DNA of 64,000 nt, taken from the NCBI RefSeq assembly GCF_022374875.2, contig NZ_CP092427.2:2170001-2234000 (forward strand), in the 5' to 3' direction. Shown in pieces: positions 1 through 6,911 of the stretch. This stretch comes from Mycolicibacterium rufum. GTDB taxonomy: Bacteria; Actinomycetota; Actinomycetes; Mycobacteriales; Mycobacteriaceae. The notes under the pieces are model-generated. The model was not told the origin of the DNA. It saw only the letters and a list, made by a program, of their open reading frames with translations, and made no database searches. The first letter of the stretch is position 1; each line of letters starts with the position of its first letter. The position numbers and the translations under genes were made by a program.

Positions 1-172
1 CGTGCCGGACGCGCCGGGACTGGGCGTCACACTCGACGAGACCGCTGTCTGCGCCGCGCATGCGTTGTACACCCGCGAAGGCCTGGGCAGCCGCGACGAC
101 GCGGCCGCGATGCAGTACCTGATTCCCGGATGGACCTTCGACAGCAAACGACCTGCACTGCAGAGGGATTGA
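1..172 (+). CDS. C-terminal end of an enolase-superfamily (mandelate racemase-like) protein
   Basis: Only the last 56 codons are in the window, read from base 2 to the TGA at 170-172. The visible residues contain VPDAPGLGVTLDE, the tail signature of mandelate racemase / sugar acid dehydratase members, in which the C-terminal strand closes the TIM barrel. These enzymes abstract the alpha proton of carboxylate sugars and are often dehydratases. The next gene, a 2-hydroxyacid dehydrogenase, starts 1 nt after the stop, so the two probably form a carbohydrate-acid catabolic operon. The catalytic part lies outside the window, so substrate cannot be assigned. Confidence 0.6.
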   Translation, partial: VPDAPGLGVTLDETAVCAAHALYTREGLGSRDDAAAMQYLIPGWTFDSKRPALQRD

Positions 173-173
173 C

Positions 174-1139
174 GTGAAGATCCTGGTCGCCGACCCCAAC
201 CTCGTTCCGCACCGCGACCGGTTCGAGGCGATGGCCCCGCCAGGTTCGGACATCCGCTGGCTGACCACCGGGGTGCCGGAGGACGAGCTACGCGACGCCG
301 AGGTCTACGTCGGCAGCCGGTTCACCGCCGACATGGCCTCCACCGCCGAGAAGCTGCGGCTGATCCACGTGGCCGGCGCCGGCACCGACAAGGTCGACTT
401 CGCCGCGCTGACCCCGGAGATACTGGTGGCCAATACGTTTCACCATGAGCGGTCGATCGCGGAGTACGTGGTGGGCGCGGCGGTGATGTTGCGCCGCGGC
501 TTCCTCAGCCAGGACCGAGCACTGCGCGACGGGGTGTGGGCGACCGCCGTCTACGACCGGTCCCTCGCTCAACCGCCAACCCTCGGCGAGGCGCGCATCG
601 GCTTCGTCGGGTTCGGACACATCGGAATGCGCAGCTGGAACCTGTTGCGCGCGTTCGGCTGTACGGCCGCCGCAGTCACCGGCTCGGGCGCCGTCGCCCC
701 TGACGCAGGGCTGACGTGGGCCGGTGACACCGGGCAGCTGAACCGACTGATGCGCGAGAGTGACGTGGTGGTGGTGTCCGCGCCACTCAACGACCACACC
801 GAGGGCATGATCGGAGCCGAGCAGCTCGACGAGCTGGGCCCCGACGGGGTGCTGATCAACGTCGGGCGCGGGCCCCTGGTGCAGGAGCGGGCGCTCTACG
901 AGGCGCTGGCGGGACGGGCGATCGCCGGCGCCGCCATCGACGTCTGGTATCGGTACCCCAGCGGCGGTGGCGGTGGCGCGCCCAGCGATCTGCCGTTCGG
1001 TTCACTGCCGAATCTGCTGATGACGCCGCACTCGTCGGGGATCACCGCCGACACCTTCGCCGGCCGCGTGGACGACGTGACCGGGAATATCGCCCGGCTG
1101 CAGCGTGGAGAGCCGCTGCGCAATCTCGTCGCGCGCTGA
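174..1139 (+). CDS. D-isomer-specific 2-hydroxyacid dehydrogenase family protein
   Basis: 321 residues from a GTG start directly after the preceding stop. The nucleotide-binding motif GFGHIG is at residues 146-151 inside a Rossmann domain. It is followed by the NVGRG loop (catalytic Arg) and a TPHSSG segment near the C-terminus carrying the catalytic His, the usual order for this family. Such enzymes reduce 2-oxoacids or oxidise 2-hydroxyacids with NAD(P). The catalytic domain contains a glycine run (SGGGGGAP) before the C-terminal lobe, an unusual loop. Coupling to the upstream dehydratase-like gene suggests use of a sugar-acid intermediate; that is inference. Confidence 0.85.
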   Translation: MKILVADPNLVPHRDRFEAMAPPGSDIRWLTTGVPEDELRDAEVYVGSRFTADMASTAEKLRLIHVAGAGTDKVDFAALTPEILVANTFHHERSIAEYVVGAAVMLRRGFLSQDRALRDGVWATAVYDRSLAQPPTLGEARIGFVGFGHIGMRSWNLLRAFGCTAAAVTGSGAVAPDAGLTWAGDTGQLNRLMRESDVVVVSAPLNDHTEGMIGAEQLDELGPDGVLINVGRGPLVQERALYEALAGRAIAGAAIDVWYRYPSGGGGGAPSDLPFGSLPNLLMTPHSSGITADTFAGRVDDVTGNIARLQRGEPLRNLVAR

Positions 1140-1147
1140 CCCGCAGA

Positions 1148-2311
1148 CTAGGGGTTGTACTGCGGTTCGTGGAACCGGTTGATGATCGGGATGCGCTCGA
1201 TGATGCGGTCACGCAGTCGCGGCTGCTGAGCGTCCACGGTGACCGGGGGCGGCACCGCCGCGGGCAGCGGCCCACCCGGCTGAACCAGGATAGGGGCCCC
1301 GGGCGCCGGCGGCAGATAGTTCGGCGGTGCGGGCGGCGGCACGTAGTCCGGCGCCGGCGGGACGTACTCCGGCGCGGGAGCGATCGGCTCGTCGTACACC
1401 GGCGGCGCCGCGGGGGCGGGCACCTCGACGGCCTCCGGAGCCGGCATCTCGTTGACGACGGGGGCGGCCGGCGCAGGCGGCGGCGCGGCCGGCGACGGCG
1501 GCAGCACCTCGGCCGGTGGCGGGGCGGCCTCGCGGACCGGTTCCTGCACCGAGCGGACCATCTGCGGCGATGGCGTCTCGGGCGTCAAGCTCAGGCCCAC
1601 CGCCGCGGACACCGACACCACGAGCGTCACGACGGCGGCTGCGAGCACGGATGCGAGCAAGGCCGTCGGCGAGAGCCGCGCGCCCCGCCCGTCCTGCTGC
1701 TGGGCGTCGAGCATCGCGACCGCGGAGGCCGACGCGAGCGCCGCTCCGCGGGCCAGCGCGAGGTCGGCCTGCTCGGCGGAGACGACGGGTACGTCGGTGC
1801 GCTGCTGCAGGGCGGAGACCACTCCCGCGACGTCGCCGGACCCCAGGACGAACACCGCGTCGGGCCCGACGACCTCGACATCGCCGACATCGAAGAAGTC
1901 GACGCGGTCGGCGGTGACTCCGTCGGGGGTGACCGCGGCCAGCACCGACGGGCCAGGCTCGGCCACGCAGACCGCCACCCGCTCGCAGGCAGCCATCTCG
2001 GCGATGCCCAGCGCGAGGGCTTCGGCGGCCTCGATGTCGGACACCGCGATGACGTTCTCGACACCACGGTCGGTCAGTGCCTGCCAGACCTCGCTGGCGG
2101 CACTCTCGGCGGCCGCGGCCCAGGTCAGGCCCACCGCGTGCACGCGGCGGGGCGCGGCGTCGGCCATCAGGGAGTCCAGCAGCGCGCCCGCATCGAAATC
2201 CTGCAGAGCCCGCGCACCGCGGTTCAGAGTGGCGCCGTCACCGGTGGTTCCCTCGACGAGCACCCAGCGCGCCGATGACGGCGTCATCGACAAGCCGAGC
2301 ACAAGGTCCAT
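1148..2311 (-). CDS. DUF7159-like membrane protein with a proline-rich tail
   Basis: 387 residues. The N-terminal 200 residues look like an actin-like/ATPase-fold remnant beginning MDLVLGLSMTP, typical of mycobacterial proteins annotated as DUF7159. A single transmembrane segment follows at about residues 215-240. The remaining 150 residues are extremely rich in Pro, Ala and Val and presumably lie outside the membrane. The topology suggests a cytosolic domain anchored to a periplasmic or wall-spanning arm. No catalytic motif is visible. It converges with the dehydrogenase gene, with 8 nt between stops. The family assignment is from overall look, not from a search. Confidence 0.6.
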   Translation of the reverse strand: MDLVLGLSMTPSSARWVLVEGTTGDGATLNRGARALQDFDAGALLDSLMADAAPRRVHAVGLTWAAAAESAASEVWQALTDRGVENVIAVSDIEAAEALALGIAEMAACERVAVCVAEPGPSVLAAVTPDGVTADRVDFFDVGDVEVVGPDAVFVLGSGDVAGVVSALQQRTDVPVVSAEQADLALARGAALASASAVAMLDAQQQDGRGARLSPTALLASVLAAAVVTLVVSVSAAVGLSLTPETPSPQMVRSVQEPVREAAPPPAEVLPPSPAAPPPAPAAPVVNEMPAPEAVEVPAPAAPPVYDEPIAPAPEYVPPAPDYVPPPAPPNYLPPAPGAPILVQPGGPLPAAVPPPVTVDAQQPRLRDRIIERIPIINRFHEPQYNP

Positions 2312-2381
2312 GACGTAACGATCCGATCTCTTCGCGACTAACGGTCGACCCTACCGCGCGCGGTCGCGCCCGCAAATCCGA

Positions 2382-2546
2382 TCAGGACGTCCCGTCGGCC
2401 AGCCCACGCCGCCACGCCATCGCCGCGTGGGCGGTCATTTCGTGGAAGGCCAGCCAGGAGAGGTCGGCGTCGCCCATGCACCGGTGCGGCGCCCCCAGCC
2501 ACGACGGCCGCTCGGCGCCGCATCGCAGGCACTGCGCGCAGGTCAT
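2382..2546 (-). CDS. Small Cys-rich (zinc-ribbon-like) protein
   Basis: 54 residues if translation starts at the ATG at 2544-2546. It contains CAQCLRC and a later single Cys in HRC, then a helix with HEMTAHAAMAW. The Cys spacing resembles a minimal metal site. A GAGAG purine stretch lies immediately upstream, which is closer than ideal for a ribosome site. Longer in-frame starts exist as far as 2708 but would run through the promoter region of the divergent secreted-protein gene. Function unknown. It could be spurious, because the only support is the Cys pattern and the amphipathic C-terminus. Confidence 0.35.
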   Translation of the reverse strand: MTCAQCLRCGAERPSWLGAPHRCMGDADLSWLAFHEMTAHAAMAWRRGLADGTS

Positions 2547-2605
2547 CTCTCGAACATCCCACGCGGGCCGGCCCGATGCAGCCTCGAGTAACCGACGCCA
2601 CACCG

Positions 2606-2628
2606 CTGTCCCCCGACCGGAGGACACC
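2606..2628 (+). repeat. Upstream direct repeat, copy 1
   Basis: A 23-bp stretch starting CTGTCCCCCGACCGG and ending GGACACC, about 125 bp before the start of the small secreted protein gene. A near-identical copy lies at 2969-2991 before the tandem gene copy, so the duplicated unit includes upstream DNA as well as the coding part. It could carry a promoter or operator, but no clear -10/-35 pair is visible within it. Confidence 0.6.
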
Positions 2629-2754
2629 ACATTCCTCCGCACCATCCACCGGCCGACGGACAGACCGGGGCCGTCCGCCCCGGCATTCTTGGGACATCGC
2701 CGGAACAACCCGGCCGATCACAACCAGACATCAACGGACACAGGAGAATTCATC

Positions 2755-2964
2755 ATGAACGCACGCACCCGCTTCCTCGCCCTGCCGCTGCTGACCGCCG
2801 GCATCCTCGGCGGCGCGGTCGGCGTGGCCGGCACCGCCGCCGCTTCGACCACAACGGTCGACCACAACAGCCACGTCGCCACCACCCCGCGCGACACCCG
2901 CTCGCACATGCCCACCCACTTCCGCGTCTTCGGTGAGCGGCACGCCGCACACCTCGGCCGCTGA
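2755..2964 (+). CDS. Small secreted protein, intact tandem copy
   Basis: 69 residues from ATG 2755, with a strong AGGAGA ribosome site at 2742-2747. The N-terminus is a classical signal peptide: RTR basic start, then LALPLLTAGILGGAVGVAG, and an AAAS cleavage region near residue 30. The mature part is only about 40 residues, rich in His, Thr and Arg, with no Cys. The function is unknown. The signal region is duplicated in the next reading frame block (3100-3283), where it is damaged. The His-rich tail of both copies could bind metal; this is inference only. Confidence 0.6.
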   Translation: MNARTRFLALPLLTAGILGGAVGVAGTAAASTTTVDHNSHVATTPRDTRSHMPTHFRVFGERHAAHLGR

Positions 2965-2968
2965 GCGG

Positions 2969-2991
2969 CTGTCCCCCGATCGGTGGACACC
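2969..2991 (+). repeat. Upstream direct repeat, copy 2
   Basis: Second copy of the 23-bp element (CTGTCCCCCGATCGG, ending GGACACC), differing from the 2606 copy at two positions. It lies about 110 bp before the ATG of the frameshifted secreted-protein copy, the same relative place as copy 1. This shows that the whole promoter-plus-gene unit was duplicated in tandem. Confidence 0.6.
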
Positions 2992-3099
2992 CTCTTCATC
3001 TCCCTCATCCACCGGGCGGCGGACAGACTGCCGCCCGGTGACGCGGCAGGCTCGAGACATCGCCGAAACGGACCGCCCCGAGAACCCCAGGAGCTCACC

Positions 3100-3283
3100 A
3101 TGACCATCCGCACCCGCTTCCTCGCCCTGCCGCTGCTGACCGCCGGCATTGGCGGGCACCGCCGCGGCCGACAGCGCTGCGCCGTCCTCGGGCATCCAGG
3201 CCGCCGCCGCGACAGCGCAACGTCCCCAGTCCGAGTCCCAGGCCCAGCGGCACCATCACCACCACCGCCATCAGGGCGAGTGA
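3100..3283 (+). pseudogene. Frameshifted tandem copy of the small secreted protein
   Basis: The ATG at 3100 has an AGGAG site and encodes the same signal start (TRFLALPLLTAGI) as the gene at 2755. The frame is then lost. The expected continuation (LAGTAAADSAAPSS, ending in a run of five His, then RHQGE and TGA at 3281-3283) is in the next frame, from 3149. Compared with the first copy, 20 nt inside the signal peptide are missing, which accounts exactly for the shift. The downstream frame still looks like a good mature domain, so the lesion may be recent, or a sequencing error. It is read as a pseudogene here. Confidence 0.6.
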
Positions 3284-3312
3284 GCCGAGGCCAGAATGCG
3301 GCTGCATCGGAC

Positions 3313-3334
3313 CGGCCCTCCTCGCGGAGGGCCG
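3313..3334. terminator. Stem-loop between convergent genes
   Basis: CGGCCCTCC, loop TCGC, GGAGGGCCG: a perfect 9-bp stem placed between the end of the frameshifted secreted-protein copy and the stop of the AraC gene (3340). There is no T-run, so if it terminates it would do so as the GC-rich hairpin type common in mycobacteria, for both strands. Confidence 0.5.
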
Positions 3335-3339
3335 TGTGG

Positions 3340-4275
3340 TCATGCGATGCAGCACCGGCGAGCGAACTCGGTGGGTGAGCAACCGGTCGCGCGGGCGAAC
3401 GCCGTGGTGAACGCCGGTGCCGAGCGGTAGCCCACCCGCGCGGCGATCTGGGCCGTCGAAAGCGTTCCCGACCGCAGCAGGTCCTTGGCCAGCGCGAGGC
3501 GCCACTCCAGGAGGTAATGCATCGGCGTCATGCCCACGGTCTCGGTGAAGCGCCGCGCGAACGCCGCGCGCGATATCGACGCGGCCCCCGCGAGACCCTC
3601 GACTGTCCAGCCGTAGGCGATGTCGGCATGCAACGCGTGCAGAGCGGGAGCCAACACCGGGTCCGCGAGGGCCGCGACGAGTCCGCGCTGACGGTCGGCC
3701 GGCACCGGGGTGTTCGCGCGCATCGCCTCGATCAGCAGCACTTCGACCAGGCGCTCCAGGATCGCCGTGCTCGACCCGCTGTCGCCGTGCGCCTCCTGCT
3801 CGGCGATGAGCCCGATGATGCGGCTCAGGCGGTCCGACCCCGGTTCGCCGCGCCGCACCACCACCAGCGTGGGCAGCAGCGAGACGAGCAACGCCGCGTG
3901 GGCCGGATCGAACCGGAAGTACCCACCGAGCATCCGCATCGTGACGGGCGCGCCCTCATCGCCGTGCCGGGTGAGGCGCGCGTAGTCCAGCGGGACGACG
4001 GTGGGCTCGATGCCGCGGGTGGCGCTCAACGTGAAGCCCGGCATGCGCGGCATCAGCAGGAAGTCGCCGGCGTGCAGGTCGACGCCATCGAGCCCGTCAG
4101 GCTCGAGAATGCAGGCGCCCTCGAGCATGAGGCAGAACGCCGGGTCACCGTAGGGCGGCTTCCGGACGCTCCAACGCCCACCTCCGTCGACCGTCTTGGA
4201 GAGCACGGCCTGCGGGCGCAACAACGGAATCAACGCGTCCCACAGGCCGGACGCGGAGATCTCCGCCGCTGCCAC
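3340..4275 (-). CDS. AraC-family transcriptional regulator with cupin sensor domain
   Basis: 311 residues from a GTG start. The first 190 residues form a cupin-type sensor of the AraC_binding class (LLRPQAV, CLMLEGACIL, GDFLLMPRMPGF). The C-terminal 100 residues hold the two helix-turn-helix motifs: a first helix region around ISRAAFARRFTETVGMTPMHYL, and a second around TAQIAARVGYRSAPAFTTAFAR. It lies 30 nt downstream of an SDR gene on the same strand and is probably cotranscribed with it. AraC regulators with this sensor often control an adjacent oxidoreductase in response to a small aromatic or aldehyde; the effector here is unknown. Confidence 0.85.
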   Translation of the reverse strand: MAAAEISASGLWDALIPLLRPQAVLSKTVDGGGRWSVRKPPYGDPAFCLMLEGACILEPDGLDGVDLHAGDFLLMPRMPGFTLSATRGIEPTVVPLDYARLTRHGDEGAPVTMRMLGGYFRFDPAHAALLVSLLPTLVVVRRGEPGSDRLSRIIGLIAEQEAHGDSGSSTAILERLVEVLLIEAMRANTPVPADRQRGLVAALADPVLAPALHALHADIAYGWTVEGLAGAASISRAAFARRFTETVGMTPMHYLLEWRLALAKDLLRSGTLSTAQIAARVGYRSAPAFTTAFARATGCSPTEFARRCCIA

Positions 4276-4305
4276 AGCGCAGACGCTATCCCAGCCTGCG
4301 CTGGG

Positions 4306-5043
4306 TCACCCCGCGAGCGCCACCGCGTCGGCTCCGGCAGGGAAGCGGAGCCGATCGGTGGTGTCCTGCGCCGCCGCGAAGACGACGTCGGCGACCTCCT
4401 GCGGCGTCGTGACCGGGCCAGGCGCGGCGAACGACGCCATGATCGGCTCGGCGAATGCCTGGTACTCCGCCGGGATCGATCCGGCCATCCGGCCGCTGCC
4501 GTTGCTGGTGAACTGCGTTGACGGACCGTAGCCGGGCTCGACGAGTTTGGCCCGCACGCCGAAGTCTGCGAGCTCGAGCGCCAGCGACCCGGTGAAACCC
4601 TCGATCGCCGTCTTGCTGGCGGTGTAGGCGGCGGCCAGCGGCATCGCGGCCAGCGTCACGCTCGAGGTCACGTTGACGATCACGCCCGACCGCCGGGCCC
4701 GCATCGCCGGGATGACCGCCTGCGTCATCGCCATCACACCGAAGGTGTTGGTCTCGAACAACTCTCGAACCGTGGGCATCGGTGTCGCCTCGAAGGCACC
4801 GACCGCGCCGATTCCGGCGTTGTTGACAAGGACATCGATCGGGCCGCAGCGCTGAACCGTTGCGGAAATGCTGGACGGGTCGGTGACATCGAGCGGCCAA
4901 AGCTGGACGCGGTCGGACTCCGGGAGCACATCCTCGCGCGGAGTACGCATCGTCGCAATGACATTCCAGCCGGCCTCGAGGAATCGGTGCGCGGTCGCCA
5001 GGCCGTACCCCGAGGAGCACCCGGTGATCAGAACAGAGGTCAT
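4306..5043 (-). CDS. Short-chain dehydrogenase/reductase (SDR)
   Basis: 245 residues, starting at ATG 5043 (MTSVLITGCSSGYG), where the cofactor motif TGxxxGxG begins five residues in. An in-frame ATG 12 codons upstream would put a non-homologous tail before the Rossmann strand and was not chosen. The NNAG motif is near residue 80, and the catalytic Tyr-x-x-x-Lys appears as YTASK. It is a classical NAD(P)-dependent oxidoreductase of unknown substrate. The AraC regulator follows at 30 nt and probably controls this transcript. Confidence 0.85.
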   Translation of the reverse strand: MTSVLITGCSSGYGLATAHRFLEAGWNVIATMRTPREDVLPESDRVQLWPLDVTDPSSISATVQRCGPIDVLVNNAGIGAVGAFEATPMPTVRELFETNTFGVMAMTQAVIPAMRARRSGVIVNVTSSVTLAAMPLAAAYTASKTAIEGFTGSLALELADFGVRAKLVEPGYGPSTQFTSNGSGRMAGSIPAEYQAFAEPIMASFAAPGPVTTPQEVADVVFAAAQDTTDRLRFPAGADAVALAG

Positions 5044-5118
5044 GCACCGAAAGCTAAGCGCACCCTCGTCGCACGGCAATGCGGAACCGTCTGCGGTTGT
5101 TTCGCGATCGTCTCCGCG

Positions 5119-6441
5119 TCAGGCGGCGGCACCGTCAGCGGCGGAGCCGCCGGCTGCGCTGGATTCGCTCGGTGCGGGTTCGGCCTTGGTGGGGGCGCCG
5201 CCCGCCTTCGTCTCGCCCGCCTTCGTGTCATCCGCCTTCGTCTCGTCGGCCTTCGTGTCATCCGCTGTCGTGTCGTCGGCCTTCCGGTCCTCGGCGGCGT
5301 GGCGGGATTCCTCACGGAGCCGCTTGCGGTCCTGCCAGGTGGTGCGCTTGGCCGCCGGTTCCTCGGTCGCCTGGGGTTCGGGGTCGGGAGCCGAGCGCTG
5401 CTGTGCGGTTGTGGCGGCCGAATCGTCGGCTGGCTCGACCGTCGTTGTCGCCTGGCGGCGCGGGAAGAACGTGGCCCGGGTCGGGGTGCCGTAATCATCG
5501 CGGTTGTAAGCGGTTTCGATGATCTTGCGCAGCGGGGCGTCCAGCGCGGCGATCACCGGATCGGGCAGGAAAGGATCGAGCGGCATCAGCAGCGGGATCG
5601 GATAGGTCTTGATGACGTAGTAGGCGGTGTTCGACCCGGTGTCGAACTGGTAGTAGTCACTGTCGCCGGAGTTCCTGGCCGCCTCGAGGTCGGCCGCGGT
5701 CACCGCGAACTGTGTATTGCCGTGCACCAGAGCCATTCCCGCCACGGCGTTGGCGACGGCCAACGGGTTCCACAGGTACGTGGGGAAATCCGCCCAGCCG
5801 TCGTACTGACGGGCGACGTCGATGGTGGCGTCACCGGTGTTCGGGGTGGCGCCGTTGAACGTGACGTCCAAGAACGGGATGTGCAGACCCTCGAACCGCT
5901 CGAGGATGCCCCCGTTGGGCCTGTTGGGGTTCGCGACAAGAATGTAGGTGTTGCCGGTGTGGTCGGCTTTGTACTGCGACGCGACGGCGGCGCCCTGTGA
6001 GAACCCGAAGATGATGCCGCCCGGGGCGGGTTGCGCGGCCTCGAGGTTGGTCACTCCCTGGGCGACGGAGTCGTCGAACGTGAGGTCCTTGAAGCCGCCG
6101 TGGGAGAACGGCCGGAATCCGGCGTTGTAGTCCACCTTCTCGTACGGTCCGTCGGGCGTCGGAGCCGCCGTCCCGTTGACCACGACGCCGATGAAGTCCT
6201 CGTACTCCTGTTGGGTCGGCTGGTAGCCGATGTTGGTCCCGCGCAGATAGTGCAGCGTCGCGAGCAGCTGCGGGCTGACCGACATCGTGGGCGCGGTGCC
6301 GAGCAGGGCGGCCCCCGCGACGGCGACCCCCGCCATCCCGACCGCGGACACCGCCGCTGCAGCGCCCCGCCTCCGGCGCTGTGTCGACCGCGGCGGCTGC
6401 GCCCGGTGACGGCCCTGCGTGCGTGCCCGACGAATCCCCAT
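5119..6441 (-). CDS. Secreted PE-PPE-domain serine hydrolase
   Basis: 440 residues. An Arg-rich N-terminus and hydrophobic segment (residues 28-55) look like a signal anchor. The PE-PPE alpha/beta hydrolase domain (PF08237 type) covers about residues 60-310, with the nucleophile elbow GFSQG at 146-150 (Ser148). In other mycobacteria this domain is an esterase or acyltransferase acting on the cell envelope; here it lacks a PE or PPE leader. The last 130 residues are low-complexity, rich in Lys, Asp, Glu, Thr and Ala, and encoded by a 15-bp tandem repeat (5203-5292). Substrate unknown. Confidence 0.8.
   Translation of the reverse strand: MGIRRARTQGRHRAQPPRSTQRRRRGAAAAVSAVGMAGVAVAGAALLGTAPTMSVSPQLLATLHYLRGTNIGYQPTQQEYEDFIGVVVNGTAAPTPDGPYEKVDYNAGFRPFSHGGFKDLTFDDSVAQGVTNLEAAQPAPGGIIFGFSQGAAVASQYKADHTGNTYILVANPNRPNGGILERFEGLHIPFLDVTFNGATPNTGDATIDVARQYDGWADFPTYLWNPLAVANAVAGMALVHGNTQFAVTAADLEAARNSGDSDYYQFDTGSNTAYYVIKTYPIPLLMPLDPFLPDPVIAALDAPLRKIIETAYNRDDYGTPTRATFFPRRQATTTVEPADDSAATTAQQRSAPDPEPQATEEPAAKRTTWQDRKRLREESRHAAEDRKADDTTADDTKADETKADDTKAGETKAGGAPTKAEPAPSESSAAGGSAADGAAA
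5203..5292. repeat. 15-bp tandem repeat (about six units) inside the PE-PPE hydrolase gene
   Basis: Six consecutive 15-mers of the type CGCCTTCGTGTCATC encode, on the minus strand, the five-residue unit ADDTK or ADETK. The third and fourth units match the first two most closely; the last two have drifted. The unit length is a multiple of three, so copy number changes would keep the frame. Confidence 0.75.
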
Positions 6442-6911
6442 TGCGTCCCCCTCGTAGAGTCAGCAGCAGTGTACGTCGGGAGATTTGCTGACGCGTCGAC
6501 TTGCTCGCATTCGTGCCACAGTTGATCAAGATCAGAGCCGACATTCCCGACATCCGAGAGCGAGAAGGCGCCGGTTTGGGAGTTGCTGCCGTTCGGATCA
6601 GCTAGCTCGCCCTCCCGCATCGCCGCGACTCGCTGATGTGGGTGCGGGACCAGGGCGTTTTCGGCCGGCTCGAAGCCACCGGATCGCTACGAGCGTCACT
6701 GATCACAAATCGACGCGAATCCGGGAAGTTGGCGATGTCGATGCCTCCACGAATCTTGATCTGCATGGTGTCCATAAACAGGCTTGAACTGCTCTCTAAA
6801 GCAAAGACAGGTCACTTTCTTGACGTGAAAGTCGACTCACAGCAAATGAACAGGTTTACAGTCTTCAGAAGGGAGGGCTGCTTCGAGGCGTCCTGTTCGC
6901 GAGGAGGCGAC
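6442..6911. other. 470-bp intergenic region upstream of the first sugar dehydrogenase
   Basis: No convincing gene. The stretch 6760-6880 is visibly richer in A and T than its surroundings and is the likely promoter region for the gene starting at 6912. It contains a TTGACG hexamer at 6820 but no well-spaced -10. The frame of the downstream gene stays open back to 6636, but that extension lacks a ribosome site and the paralogue has no counterpart, so it is treated as untranslated. Confidence 0.5.

Noticed and set aside
2476..2754. Plus-strand reading frame joining upstream of the small secreted protein
   Set aside because: The signal peptide and AGGAGA site place the start at 2755; the extension is the mirror of the Cys-rich minus-strand frame.
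6636..6911. Longer N-terminus for the first sugar dehydrogenase
   Set aside because: No ribosome site, no match in the paralogue, and it would bury the signal peptide inside the protein.
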